Positions 35,001-43,388 are shown, numbered from the stretch's first letter. The stretch is 58,594 nucleotides of DNA from Bacillota bacterium (GCA_023401925.1 JAEXDA010000067.1:1-58594), one strand, 5' to 3'. The notes: generated by a model not told the origin, from the letters alone. Numbers and translations are program-made.

Positions 35001-36614
35001 CTGGTGTGGATCTCAGCCACCTGCGCGCCGATTCACGGCGACCAAGGCAATTTAATGGGTGCGATACTGATATTTACAAATATCACCAAGCAAAAGCGCA
35101 AGACCGAAAATCTTCTGGCTTCCGAAAGAGAATTGTTGCAGGTAACCTTAAACTCCATTGGTGAAGGAGTGGTGGCTACGGACCCGGAAGAGCAAATTAT
35201 CTTCATTAATTACGCTGCCACCAATATAACCGGTTATTCCCGGGACCAGGCGATAGGTCAACCACTCACCAAAATTCTCTATATTTTCGATGATAAAACC
35301 AGTGAGCCGACAAATAAAATACCTTCCGGGAAGGAGTTTAACCATCTTGTTTTAGTTACCCGGGATTTAAAAGAAGTTGCTATCTCCCTGAGCAGCGCAC
35401 CAATAAAAACAGCCGACGGACAAATTATCGGAAAGGTTATTGTTTTTCAGGATATTACCGAGAAACAGAAAACCGAGCGGGAACTATTAAAAGCGGCCAA
35501 GCTCGATTCACTCGGTATTTTGGCGGGAGGAGTCGCCCATGATTTTAACAATATCCTGGCGGGGATTTTAGCCAATCTGCAACTGGCGGGTGTAAAGTTA
35601 AGAAAACACCAGGATATATCCCAACATATCAAAGGCAGTATTGAAATTACCCGCAAAGCCAGCAACCTTACCAAACAATTGCTAACATTCGCCAAAGGGG
35701 GCGACCCTGTTAAAAAGGCTGCTTCCATTGCCAAACTGGTAAAAGATACAGTGCAGTTTGCCTTGAGCGGTTCCAAAGTAAAAGCGGTGTTTAATCTTCC
35801 GGAGGATCTTTGGACAGTGGATATTGATGAGGGCCAAATCAGCCAGGTTATCAACAATCTCACCATTAATGCAGCTATCGGGGGTACCCTTGAAATTACG
35901 GCCGAAAATGTTGCTTTAGTGACTGGAGACCAATATAATCCAGGCCAATATGTGAAATTGGCGATAAAGGATCATGGTATCGGGATTCCCACCGAAATCA
36001 TGAATAAAATTTTTGACCCGTTTTTTACTACTAAAAAAACAGGAAATGGCCTCGGTTTATCAACTTCCTATTCAATCATTAAAAAGCTTCAGGGTTATCT
36101 GGAAGCGGAATCAACGCCGGGAATTGGAACTACCTTTTGTATTATGCTTCCGGTATCATTGTCAGAAGTTGCCTTAATCGAATCTCAAGAGAAAATTGCC
36201 ATCAGTGGGGGAGCGAAGATATTGCTGATGGATGATGAAGACACCATCCGGAACGTCGGTGGTGAGATGTTGATTTGTTATGGATATAGAGTTACATTGG
36301 CCCGGGATGGACAGGAGACCATTGAGCTTTATAAAAAAGCCATGGAAATGGGCGAACCGTTTGATACGGTAATTATGGACCTAACGATGCCCGGGGGGTT
36401 AGGGGGGATTGAAACCATGACTATCCTGCGCCGGATTGATCCGAAGGTTAAGGCCATTATTTCCAGCGGTTATGCCAATGATCCGGTGATGTCCGATTAT
36501 GAAAGATATGGTTTTAGCGGAGTTGTGACTAAGCCGTACAAGTTTGACGAATTCAATGAGATTCTTAATAAAGTGATCGAAAGGAAGCAATTGCCGTTGG
36601 ATTTCACATACTAA
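32034..36614 (+). CDS. Multi-PAS/GAF hybrid sensor histidine kinase
   Basis: A 1526-residue soluble kinase with no clear membrane segment. In order: PAS (about 10-126), a PAS-like domain (about 145-245), GAF (265-410), PAS (425-543), PAS (564-686), PAS (702-826), a Q/E-rich coiled coil (826-896), PAS (899-1019), PAS (1025-1142), HisKA with phospho-His in 'GGVAHDFNNILAG' (about 1168), HATPase with 'DHGIGIPTEIMNKIFDPFFT' and 'TGNGLGLSTSYSIIKK', and a C-terminal receiver with Asp in 'VIMDLTMPGG' (about 1449). The N-box reads 'NNLTINAAIGG', about four residues shorter than usual. TTGGAGGTG precedes ATG. The phosphorelay partner is not in the window. Confidence 0.93.
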   Translation: MLANSPKRMVGFYETLIENIHFHLAYLDKNFNFIIVNSAYAKGSGHTKEELIGHNHFDWFSNQENRELFERARDTGRQIEYRAKSFEYADQPWRGVTYWNWALTPIKDDSGVVSGFVLTADDVTEQEKSKSRLEEEINQRQIDQSRIKYLASYPEQNPNPVMDLDLSGNIRYINRTANILFPELSSQGLKHPWLAYWNDIVNHFIHGTDDTFIRDVMLDEYHYYQQVFYYSASGHFIRIYGFDITKRKHLEKILQKNNERLAILADSANVLLSNAKPDSMIQTIADRVMRHLQCDVFFNYIVDESKGRLRLNAYAGVSAGFAGKIEWLDYGVAICGCVARDGCRIISGNIPENGDPGADLVRSLGIKAYACQPLCLGEKIVGTLSFGTRSRNGFTVDELELIKTVADQVSIAKQRMQMEDTIRASEENYRRMIETANEGIVICNSDDSISFVNQRMAEMLGHTSEELVGRKSSEFLERDQEDNPIETGVGRKGDLKILREVNFRRKDGSSLWTVASVSLLADSQGESMGSLIMYTDITDYKRVNEEREQLLRRIQEAFSNAEHNRAQLEAIFTAQKDVILLYDTGMNVLRANPSFLANYGFNPVGFNVKDIIRRVSCRWLDGRPFLLEEQPTLRALRGEKVTSAFFTVKKCDGSEAIVETSSGPTWEGKDITGSVTVWHDITERKQAEELLERAKNQAINDKNRFQAVMEALPVGVAITDECGGNVQSNYTFGQIWGGECPRVEVISDYAAYKAWWVDSGQTVQPEEWASARAVWNGETVIGQQMKIRRFDGTYRFILNSAAPIYDVRGEIAGSAMAIQDITPLKQFEEILQSKQDELAVANEELQAQQEEVIVINEELHTQQEKLNITYQELQSQAEANWRYAETTAQALYEAKQRAVELDATIASIAAGVLIVDHLGNVIRINEFARNLLGYAGEDLKLPFQERVAKLNLIKTDGLPYPINELPLYRALQGEIIRDEEMKIQKLFDKLVWISATCAPIHGDQGNLMGAILIFTNITKQKRKTENLLASERELLQVTLNSIGEGVVATDPEEQIIFINYAATNITGYSRDQAIGQPLTKILYIFDDKTSEPTNKIPSGKEFNHLVLVTRDLKEVAISLSSAPIKTADGQIIGKVIVFQDITEKQKTERELLKAAKLDSLGILAGGVAHDFNNILAGILANLQLAGVKLRKHQDISQHIKGSIEITRKASNLTKQLLTFAKGGDPVKKAASIAKLVKDTVQFALSGSKVKAVFNLPEDLWTVDIDEGQISQVINNLTINAAIGGTLEITAENVALVTGDQYNPGQYVKLAIKDHGIGIPTEIMNKIFDPFFTTKKTGNGLGLSTSYSIIKKLQGYLEAESTPGIGTTFCIMLPVSLSEVALIESQEKIAISGGAKILLMDDEDTIRNVGGEMLICYGYRVTLARDGQETIELYKKAMEMGEPFDTVIMDLTMPGGLGGIETMTILRRIDPKVKAIISSGYANDPVMSDYERYGFSGVVTKPYKFDEFNEILNKVIERKQLPLDFTY

Positions 36615-36759
36615 AGTAAAAAAAGCCCCACCTAAACATTGGAGGGACGGTTTCATACGTTAAATTCAAATATCTATAGTTCATGTTAATGAAAGCCAAG
36701 CACATATAAGAGCGGGACCCAACCTGCACCCGGAAGAACTGGCTAAAGTATTTCTTGCT

Positions 36760-37731
36760 CTATTGAATGAATACTTGATAGCGTTTTAAATTTAAAACCG
36801 GTCTGAACTTCAACTTGTAATCTCTGAGACCTCCCGCCCCGAGATCGCTGCCTACATTCAGCAGCTCTAGGCTGGGGTTGATTCGATTAAGCTCCCGGGC
36901 AAATTCGATAATCAGGGTTTCCGATAAGCCGGGATACCCGGCTTCATATTTTATGATACTGCCCCAAGCCTGCCCGGTAGGTAATTGTCCGCCTGCGACC
37001 ATTCCGATGATCTGAGCCCCTTTTTGAAAAACCAAGATGATATGTTCCAATTCGTTACAGTGCTTAATAAGTTCGCGATAATATACTTTATCGAATACCG
37101 CTAAGTTTTTCTTTTTTGCCGCACTTGCCCAATGGTTGCCTAATTCGATTAAGTCATCATAATCCTCCCTTTGATATCTCCGGATGATTACATCCTGATT
37201 CTCCTTGGAAAATTTGTTGACTCGACTTCGAATATTTCTAAAGTCTTTTCCATAAAGAGCAGCCAGATGTTTGATTGAGAAATGCCGTTCAATTCCCTGC
37301 AAGGTTACAGGTTGAAAAAGATTATCAAAGTCAGGATAACTTCGCAAAAAGTCGAGCTGACAACTATTGATCATCCTTACCAAGGTGCGGTGCTTTTCTT
37401 GATGATTCCACTCATAGCAGTATTTCATGCATTGATGCAAAACGTCGGTTACTCTTTCGGAACTGCCTTTTCCAAAGGGTAAACAAAACAAATACAAAGT
37501 GTTTTTATAAGAGTGGCAGAAGGTTACCAACATGCCGTCGACAACTTTCCAAAGTATTTTTCGCAAACTTGATTGGGAAGATGCCCAAAGATAGGGGAAA
37601 TTTGATGACCATAAATTGGCTGGGTATTCTGTGGCTTGGATATACTCGGCAAACATGCTCTTATCCCTTAATTCTATTTCATGAAAGTCCCATTGGCCCA
37701 GTTGAATTTTATTTGAAGATCGCTCAACCAA
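36760..37731 (-). CDS. DUF2156 protein (GNAT-fold, aminoacyltransferase-like)
   Basis: A protein of about 323 residues that fits DUF2156, related to the catalytic domain of phosphatidylglycerol lysyltransferases and to Fem-like tRNA-dependent transferases. Visible: 'LAALYGKDFRNIRSRVNKFSK' type sequence (split: GKDFRNIRSRVNKF) matching the family's G-x-x-x-x-x-x-R-N-x-x-x-x-F pattern, 'DYDDLIELGNHW', and 'GMVAGGQLPTGQAWGSI'. No membrane segments. TTG 37731 is chosen after AGGGAGGCG; an upstream TTG (37755) is possible. It is the last gene of the minus-strand unit with two ATP-grasp genes, so a shared product or substrate is likely. Confidence 0.7.
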   Translation of the reverse strand: MVERSSNKIQLGQWDFHEIELRDKSMFAEYIQATEYPANLWSSNFPYLWASSQSSLRKILWKVVDGMLVTFCHSYKNTLYLFCLPFGKGSSERVTDVLHQCMKYCYEWNHQEKHRTLVRMINSCQLDFLRSYPDFDNLFQPVTLQGIERHFSIKHLAALYGKDFRNIRSRVNKFSKENQDVIIRRYQREDYDDLIELGNHWASAAKKKNLAVFDKVYYRELIKHCNELEHIILVFQKGAQIIGMVAGGQLPTGQAWGSIIKYEAGYPGLSETLIIEFARELNRINPSLELLNVGSDLGAGGLRDYKLKFRPVLNLKRYQVFIQ

Positions 37732-37785
37732 AATCGACGCCTCCCTGTATAGCAAGTATTGTCGATAGGGATTTAGATTGGCTAC

Positions 37786-39141
37786 TCATGATAAATTATC
37801 CCTATCGGTTTTGAAACCGGCTAAGAATTTGGCGTAAAATAGAGGGCCGGTTTTTAAATCATGGTATAGTTGTTGGTCTTGGATATCCAGGGCAATCGTT
37901 GGGTCGGGATCGCGGTTGTTAATTTCAATAAGCCAAAGTTGCCCCCTGTTGTCAATCCCGATATCAAGCCCAAGAGTTCCACAATGGATGCCGAATTCAT
38001 CCAAGGTGGTGCAAATATTGCAAGCCAAGGCCGCGATTCTTTCTTTCATAATCAAGACCTCTTTTTCAGGTGCGGCTAAAATTTTTTTCAATAACTCTTC
38101 AGCCGGAAGTGCCGTTCCACCGCTGGAAATATTACTTACGATGCTGCCATTTCCACCGGCCCGCCCAATAATAGCCTTGCATACCCATGTATTGGATTGG
38201 TTTTTTTGAACAACACACCGGAAATCAACGACTCCGCCTTGGTGTTCCAGCAGGTTGACAGCTTGTTGGATGAGGTATCTTCCATGAGCGAAACGTTTTT
38301 GAATATATTCCAGGGCATCATTCCAATTTTTCAGCGTGACGCTGTAATTTTTTTGGTCTTGATGATATTTGAAAAGGAATAACTGGTCTGCGCCGCTGAT
38401 CTGGACAATACCGCGGCCTCGGAGGCCTGAAACGGGTTTCAGATAGACTTTTTGAAACTTTTTGAGCATATCCAGTACATCCTGGGGTGAATGATAAAAT
38501 GTAGTATAGGGAATATACCGGTTAAGAACCTTATCGATGGAAAACCATTGATACATCTGCCATTTGTCAAAATAGCGGCTGTTGAAAAGTTTATCGCCGA
38601 TAACTGACAGGAAGTGGTTTTTCCATTCTTCGCTCAACCCAATCGTGCGGTATATGGATGAAGGATAGGGGAAAGTCCCTTCCCGCCAGGAATTATGGGT
38701 GGGATCGAAACAATATCCCTTCATGAACCGCTCAACGCGGTTCACTTTGTCCAAAGCAAACACAACCACCACCCCGTGCAGCTTAGAATATTCGCTGACA
38801 TAAACCAGCATTTTTTTAAGACTCGAAGGAGTCAGGCGGCGGTCTTCCTTACTTAGCAGCAATCCAATGAAAGGGCCAAGAATAATCTCTTGATTGGCAA
38901 AAGATATTTCGTATACAGGATGATCCGGCAGATGGAGTGTAGCGATAAGTTTCCTGGAAAGCAGAATCTGATCGGGCGGGATTCTGTCATTGATAACGAT
39001 ACTGGCGGAAAATTTTTGACTCCCAAAGCTGATCACGGCAAATTTTTTTCTTCCTAGACTAATCTCAGCCGCTTTGACTGGATGGATCACAAGATCGGAA
39101 GATCCGCCGGCATTCGTTTTGATGAGGATCTCATTTTTCAT
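37786..39141 (-). CDS. YheC/YheD-type ATP-grasp protein (second of pair)
   Basis: A 451-residue protein of the endospore coat-associated YheC/YheD family. An N-terminal domain of about 190 residues ('GPFIGLLLSKEDRR') precedes an ATP-grasp ligase domain (about 210-440): 'VYLKPVSGLRGRGIVQI' (ATP lysine and glycine-rich loop), 'LIQQAVNLLEHQGGVVDFRC', 'NISSGGTALP', and metal site 'LGLDIGIDNRGQLWLIEINNRDP'. All catalytic parts appear intact, so it should form an amide or ester bond using ATP; the substrate is unknown. GAGGAGA precedes ATG. It follows the first copy by 117 bases. Confidence 0.88.
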   Translation of the reverse strand: MKNEILIKTNAGGSSDLVIHPVKAAEISLGRKKFAVISFGSQKFSASIVINDRIPPDQILLSRKLIATLHLPDHPVYEISFANQEIILGPFIGLLLSKEDRRLTPSSLKKMLVYVSEYSKLHGVVVVFALDKVNRVERFMKGYCFDPTHNSWREGTFPYPSSIYRTIGLSEEWKNHFLSVIGDKLFNSRYFDKWQMYQWFSIDKVLNRYIPYTTFYHSPQDVLDMLKKFQKVYLKPVSGLRGRGIVQISGADQLFLFKYHQDQKNYSVTLKNWNDALEYIQKRFAHGRYLIQQAVNLLEHQGGVVDFRCVVQKNQSNTWVCKAIIGRAGGNGSIVSNISSGGTALPAEELLKKILAAPEKEVLIMKERIAALACNICTTLDEFGIHCGTLGLDIGIDNRGQLWLIEINNRDPDPTIALDIQDQQLYHDLKTGPLFYAKFLAGFKTDRDNLS

Positions 39142-39258
39142 TTTGCTTTCTCCTCATTGCAGATTATACCAATTTGCATTCATAACCAAATATGAAGCAA
39201 ATTGGTATGAAATACTAAGTTGCTCTTGAATGGGTCTCAAACTGAAAGCAACTTGGCA

Positions 39259-40593
39259 TTATCTTCCGAATTGTGTAAGCGAAAGCGCATAAAGCAACGG
39301 AGTATGGCGTATGGAAAGATAGATCTGGGGATCCATCTTTTTAAAGCCTTTGAAGCTGGGAAATACGTTGGCTTCAATCAGCCAGAGGTTTCTAGCATCA
39401 TCGACGGCAATATCCAACCCAAACTCTGCATAATGTTCTTCGCTGCTGTCCATATACAAGCAGAATTTATAACATAGTTCCTGAATTTGCTGTTCCAGTA
39501 TTTCATAATCACTAGTGAATGCCTTGCGTAAAGCATCATCCAGCGATAAGGCGTAGCCGCCTCTTGAAATGTTGGTTATATGGCTATTGCCATTGGAAAC
39601 CCGACATTCAATTCCCGTACATCCCCAATCTTTATCCGGGTGTCTTTGCATAACCACGCGGATATCAAAACGCGAATTTCCGATCTTGGCCAGAGGCAGG
39701 TACTTTTGGATCAGATATTTGGTAAACAATTCCTTGTTGAAGGCAAAAAAGTTTTTTAATGCCCCATCATTGTCAGGCTCGGAAACAATGGGAATTTTAT
39801 ACCGGTAATCACTGATTTTATACCGGGAACCGGTTTTTTCGATAACACATATACCTCGGCCCCGTGATAAATCGATTGGTTTTAAAATAACATTCAAATG
39901 ACGGTTTATAAATGCTCTCACCTGGTCAAAATGAAGCGACAGTTCTGTGGGAGGTAGGTACCTGCTTAATTCTGGATCCGGTTTGAGAAAGTCATATAAA
40001 TCATACTTGGAAAAACGGTGAGAATTAAAAAGCCTGTTCCCTGTGAACTCAACCAATCTTTTAATAGACTCTGGACGGGTATGAAAATCCCGCCGGTAAA
40101 TAACTTCAGGTAATGGAAAAAACCCATACTCCCAAGATGCTTTAAAATAATCGTAATAAAGGGCATGAACTGTCTGGGTTTTCCAATGAATCCACTCTGG
40201 GGAAAAGGCGTAAATCAGTCCGCCGACTTCGTGATAGATGCCAAACCGGTCGGAATATTTTTTCATATGTTCAGGATGATAACGCGGAGTATCATTGCCG
40301 AGCAAAAGACCGATAACCGGTCCGATAGCAATGATGGAAGCCGATATCTTCAACTGATAAACGAGTGGTTCCACAATGAAGATTTCGTCCCTTAACTTGT
40401 CCGAAAGCATGATTTGGCCGGGCCTTTCAAAAGAATTTTCTGCTGTTAATTCAAGATCATCCCGGTACTGGATTTCGGCGGAGGTTGATTTTCCACCAAA
40501 TATCACGGTGGTTTGTTCATGTTCAAAAGACAATGATGAAGGCAAATAGATAATGCTGCGACTTGATGGAAAGGTTTTTATTTTAGCCCACAT
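39259..40593 (-). CDS. YheC/YheD-type ATP-grasp protein (first of pair)
   Basis: A protein of about 444 residues, homologous to its neighbour. Marks: 'GPVIGLLLGNDTPRY' N-terminally, 'VILKPIDLSRGRGICVIEK' (ATP-grasp lysine and loop, about residue 220), 'NISRGGYALSLDDAL', and the Mg site 'FGLDIAVDDARNLWLIEANVFPS', split between Asp and Glu-x-Asn. The final Asn box is E-A-N-V-F-P, against E-I-N-N-R-D in the other copy, hinting at different substrates. ATG 40593 after AGAGG is preferred; a GTG at 40602 is also possible. It directly follows the small peptide gene at 40671-40850. Confidence 0.88.
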   Translation of the reverse strand: MWAKIKTFPSSRSIIYLPSSLSFEHEQTTVIFGGKSTSAEIQYRDDLELTAENSFERPGQIMLSDKLRDEIFIVEPLVYQLKISASIIAIGPVIGLLLGNDTPRYHPEHMKKYSDRFGIYHEVGGLIYAFSPEWIHWKTQTVHALYYDYFKASWEYGFFPLPEVIYRRDFHTRPESIKRLVEFTGNRLFNSHRFSKYDLYDFLKPDPELSRYLPPTELSLHFDQVRAFINRHLNVILKPIDLSRGRGICVIEKTGSRYKISDYRYKIPIVSEPDNDGALKNFFAFNKELFTKYLIQKYLPLAKIGNSRFDIRVVMQRHPDKDWGCTGIECRVSNGNSHITNISRGGYALSLDDALRKAFTSDYEILEQQIQELCYKFCLYMDSSEEHYAEFGLDIAVDDARNLWLIEANVFPSFKGFKKMDPQIYLSIRHTPLLYALSLTQFGR

Positions 40594-40670
40594 GCTCTCC
40601 ACCTCTTTTTAAAGAATATAAAACTGGGAGCTATTCCGGAGATGCTAAGCAGGCATTGTTTTATTGGAGT

Positions 40671-40850
40671 TCATTCTTCCGGGGCTTCATATTCAATGAA
40701 ATTGTCTGATATGAAATCCCCTGAATTACCGACGATATGTTTTGTTTTTTGTAATAAACATCTCTTAACAACCATGGATTGATTAACATCAGCAATTGCT
40801 TCTTCCGGAACTGCATCGGAGAGGATAATGCCGGACATTGGATTAGCCAT
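40671..40850 (-). CDS. Small acidic peptide (59 residues) ahead of the ATP-grasp pair
   Basis: Reading the minus strand from 40850 gives a 59-residue peptide with a strong site (TTGGAGGTG, eight bases before ATG). It begins MANPMSGIILSDAVPEEAIA, has one Cys (residue 31), and ends with an acidic tail FIEYEAPEE. No signal peptide or membrane segment. It is the first gene of the unit with two ATP-grasp ligases and the DUF2156 gene, 78 bases ahead of the first. I do not recognise a family. It could be a spore-coat peptide or a substrate modified by the ligases; neither is shown. Confidence 0.6.
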   Translation of the reverse strand: MANPMSGIILSDAVPEEAIADVNQSMVVKRCLLQKTKHIVGNSGDFISDNFIEYEAPEE

Positions 40851-41210
40851 TTTTGTGCACCTCCAAGGTTAAGAATATAACCATTACAAATTATGTATGT
40901 TTGGTACATTATGTTACAACATTAAAAAATATTTATTTTAACCTACATATTTTGTAATAATTCAGGATATATGAGATAAGAGATAGAAAGTTCAGATATT
41001 TGCAGTTTTTGATAGTTTCTAACCTTTCCATGTCAAATAAGGGAAAAGTAAAAAATGTATAAGTTTCTGATGAGTCATCCCAAATCGACGGCATCAGGCA
41101 ATCACATTTCCCATGGGCTCGCTTTGGACCGGCTTCTTAAAACTATTATATTGGTTAGTAAAACAATTCCATCATGATTAATAAAATATAATAGAGAGAA
41201 GGGGATGAAA
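40851..41210. other. Divergent intergenic region of the ligase cluster
   Basis: About 360 bases lie between the peptide gene (minus) and the MurF-like gene (plus). On the minus strand CATACATA (40899-40892) resembles the -10 of a sporulation sigma-E promoter and is well placed for the peptide gene, but no convincing -35 is seen. No gene or strong hairpin is visible. GAGAAGGGG (41196-41204) is the ribosome site of the plus-strand gene. Confidence 0.35.
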
Positions 41211-42614
41211 ATGGAAAAAATATTCATACAGGAACTGGAGGATATACCGGATGGGAGAGTATTAACTTGGGGCAATCATCCTATAAAATATATTGTAAAA
41301 AATCCGGATCAACTTGATGAGAACTGTCTTTATTTTTGTTCCCCAGAAGATACGGAAGAAACTTTATTAAAAAAAATGGTGATGTGTAATGCATCAGGAG
41401 TCGTTGTCCATAAGCCATGCAGGTTTACTATTGAAAGATGGAAAGAGGCCGGAATTGGAGTTATAGAAGTTGACAATTGGATTATGTTTCAAATCGCATT
41501 GGCCAGAATTTACCGCACGAAATTCAATATACCATTGATACAGGTTATTGGAAGCGCCGGAAAAACGACTACCAAAGATATGATAGGCGCAGTTCTTAAT
41601 GGCGGGATGCCCGCGCTGGTGGGGTATGCCAATTACAACACTGCTTTTGGAGCTGCTTCAAACATCCTGAATTTACGGGATTTTCATAGGGCGGCGGTTG
41701 TGGAGGCGGGGATGAAAAGTACGGGCTACATGCGCTTTAGCTCAAGTATTATCAAGCCTTCCATTGCTGTTTTGACCTCCATTCAGCGGGCTCATTATGT
41801 TGCATTGGGTTCTATTGAGAAAATTATTGAGGCGAAAGCCGAAATTCTGGAATTTCTTGATCCAAATGGAGTGCTGATCCTCAACGGTGAAGATAATCAT
41901 TGCGAAAAATTCCCGGCGAACAGATACAGCGGTCGAGTATTACGATATGGGTTTTCCGACGAGTATGATTTATGGACCGAGAATATTATCTATGAAAAAT
42001 TTAAGACCTATTTTGTCGTTAGGGGAAAGGGAATTGAAATGGATTGTACCCTGAATACTGTTGGAAAATATAATGTTGCCAATGCCCTTGCTGCTGTTTT
42101 GGTTGGACTGGAGCTGGAAATGGACCCTAAAGATATACGCCAAGGATTGGCAGATTTCAAACCAATGGCCGGAAGATTAAAAGTGTTTGCGGGACCCTTT
42201 GATACGATTTTGATTGATGATAATTTTAATGCAAACCCCGATTCCACCCAATTATTACTAGAAGAAATCCCGAAGTTTACAGAGAAAAGGCCGATTATGT
42301 TAGTGATGGGCGACGTGGAAAGGCCGGATGAGCAGATCGAAGAATATGCCCAAAAAGTTCACTTTATCATCGGACAACAGATAGCGCGGATCAATTTTGA
42401 AAAGTTGATTGCGATAGGTAAATGGGCTAAGGAATATGTAAAAGGCGCCAAAAGTGAAGGTGTCCCAGACTCCAAAATGGAATATTTCGAAACCGTGGAA
42501 AAGGCAGCAAAGCATTTCCAATCATTCATTATTCCCGGAAGCGTTATTTTATTCAAGGCGTCAGTATACGTAAATGTTAGAAAATTGATAAAATCTTTGA
42601 ATGACCGGAAATAA
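41211..42614 (+). CDS. MurF-like Mur ligase paralogue
   Basis: A 467-residue Mur-ligase-family protein. The central ATP domain has 'GSAGKTTTKDMIGAVL' (about residues 112-127), 'ANYNTAFGAASNIL', 'VVEAGMKSTG' and 'NGEDNH'; the C-terminal domain has 'GRLKVF', 'DDNFNANPDSTQLLLEEI' and 'VMGDVERPDEQ', all MurF-like. The N-terminal domain (1-100) lacks the S/T-D-S-R motif by which MurF holds UDP-MurNAc, so cell-wall precursor ligation is unlikely to be its job. The lysine that is carbamylated in other Mur ligases is not obvious. It stands divergent to the ATP-grasp pair; cyanophycin synthetase joins just such two domains in one chain. ATG 41211 is chosen by spacing from AAGGGG. Confidence 0.8.
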   Translation: MEKIFIQELEDIPDGRVLTWGNHPIKYIVKNPDQLDENCLYFCSPEDTEETLLKKMVMCNASGVVVHKPCRFTIERWKEAGIGVIEVDNWIMFQIALARIYRTKFNIPLIQVIGSAGKTTTKDMIGAVLNGGMPALVGYANYNTAFGAASNILNLRDFHRAAVVEAGMKSTGYMRFSSSIIKPSIAVLTSIQRAHYVALGSIEKIIEAKAEILEFLDPNGVLILNGEDNHCEKFPANRYSGRVLRYGFSDEYDLWTENIIYEKFKTYFVVRGKGIEMDCTLNTVGKYNVANALAAVLVGLELEMDPKDIRQGLADFKPMAGRLKVFAGPFDTILIDDNFNANPDSTQLLLEEIPKFTEKRPIMLVMGDVERPDEQIEEYAQKVHFIIGQQIARINFEKLIAIGKWAKEYVKGAKSEGVPDSKMEYFETVEKAAKHFQSFIIPGSVILFKASVYVNVRKLIKSLNDRK

Positions 42615-42675
42615 AAAGCTGTCAGCGAAACCTTCGGGTATTTATGGGTTCACATCAAATTTTTAACCTCATACT

Positions 42676-42716
42676 ATATAAAAAATGCTCTCCCACCCGT
42701 AGGTGCGAATGAGCAT
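42676..42716 (-). terminator. Minus-strand terminator-like hairpin
   Basis: ATGCTC (42685-42690) pairs with GAGCAT (42711-42716) with an inner CACC/GGTG stem; read on the minus strand it runs into TTTTTATA. It lies in the leader of the HAD gene, so it may instead act on that mRNA. Confidence 0.4.
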
Positions 42717-42738
42717 CATTAACATACGGAGAATGAAG

Positions 42739-43173
42739 ATGGAAGCGCAATTCTTATCTTCTGTTGAAATGAATGCCGGAATGGAAGAGGGCTCCTTTTC
42801 CAACGCGCCCGGGGTTACAAGGAAACCGGAACTCGACGGCATAGAAAAAATCAATCTCTTGAATAGTAGAATTCTGATTATCGATATCGACGGTGTGCTT
42901 GCCATCGAGCAATGCGACATACCTTTAGAGGAGAGAACTGTTGTTGAGGGATCTCAGGACGCTATCAGGCGTTTAAAACAAAAAGGTTATCGCATTATCC
43001 TGTGCACTTCACGCTTCCGATCACAGAAGGACACCACAATTGAATGGCTGGAAAGAAACCATATTCCTTTTGATGATATTGTATTTGGGAAACCCCGTGG
43101 AATTCTGTATATTGATGATAGGGGATACCGATTTAAAGGATGGGATCAATTTTTTGATGAGGTTGAACTTTAG
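42739..43173 (+). CDS. HAD-family hydrolase
   Basis: A protein of about 144 residues with a HAD fold. Motif I is 'LIIDIDGVLA' (nucleophile Asp and general-acid Asp), motif II is Thr in 'IILCTSRF', and motif IV 'ILYIDDRGYR' carries the Asp pair; a lysine in 'FGKPRG' may be motif III. No large cap domain is present, as in small phosphatases of the 5'-nucleotidase or capsule-type groups. The 35-residue N-terminal extension has no clear role. Start ATG 42739 follows CGGAG; earlier in-frame GTG/ATG codons exist. It may join the MurF-like gene in one unit. Confidence 0.75.
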   Translation: MEAQFLSSVEMNAGMEEGSFSNAPGVTRKPELDGIEKINLLNSRILIIDIDGVLAIEQCDIPLEERTVVEGSQDAIRRLKQKGYRIILCTSRFRSQKDTTIEWLERNHIPFDDIVFGKPRGILYIDDRGYRFKGWDQFFDEVEL

Positions 43174-43264
43174 ATCCTTCGTTTTATCAAAGGAATTGGA
43201 GTCATCCTAAAAGGAGCAAACATAACAGGTAAAGCAAGCGGACGCGTATTGGGCGGTGACACGA

Positions 43265-43310
43265 CAAAACATAAAACGGTGAGGAAAGATCCTCACCGTT
43301 TTATGTTTTG
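43265..43310. terminator. Bidirectional terminator, perfect 21-bp inverted repeat
   Basis: A 21-bp arm (43265-43285, from CAAAACATAAAACGG to GAGGA) is repeated in exact reverse complement at 43290-43310 around a four-base AAGA loop. T-rich ends of both arms suit termination of the convergent HAD and VOC genes. Confidence 0.8.
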
Positions 43311-43388
43311 CGGCGGTAATCAGACTATTACGTCTATTGCATCTAAGGCAAACGTAGAAAATACTTGTATGATTCAGCTCGTGATTTT

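Noticed and set aside
36665..36786. Possible gene remnant ending HPEELAKVFLALLNEYLIAF on the plus strand
   Set aside because: About 40 open codons with no start or ribosome site, overlapping the end of the DUF2156 gene; no family recognised.
40661..40909. 82-residue minus-strand frame
   Set aside because: It is out of register with the strong ribosome site; the 59-residue frame 40671-40850 fits the site.
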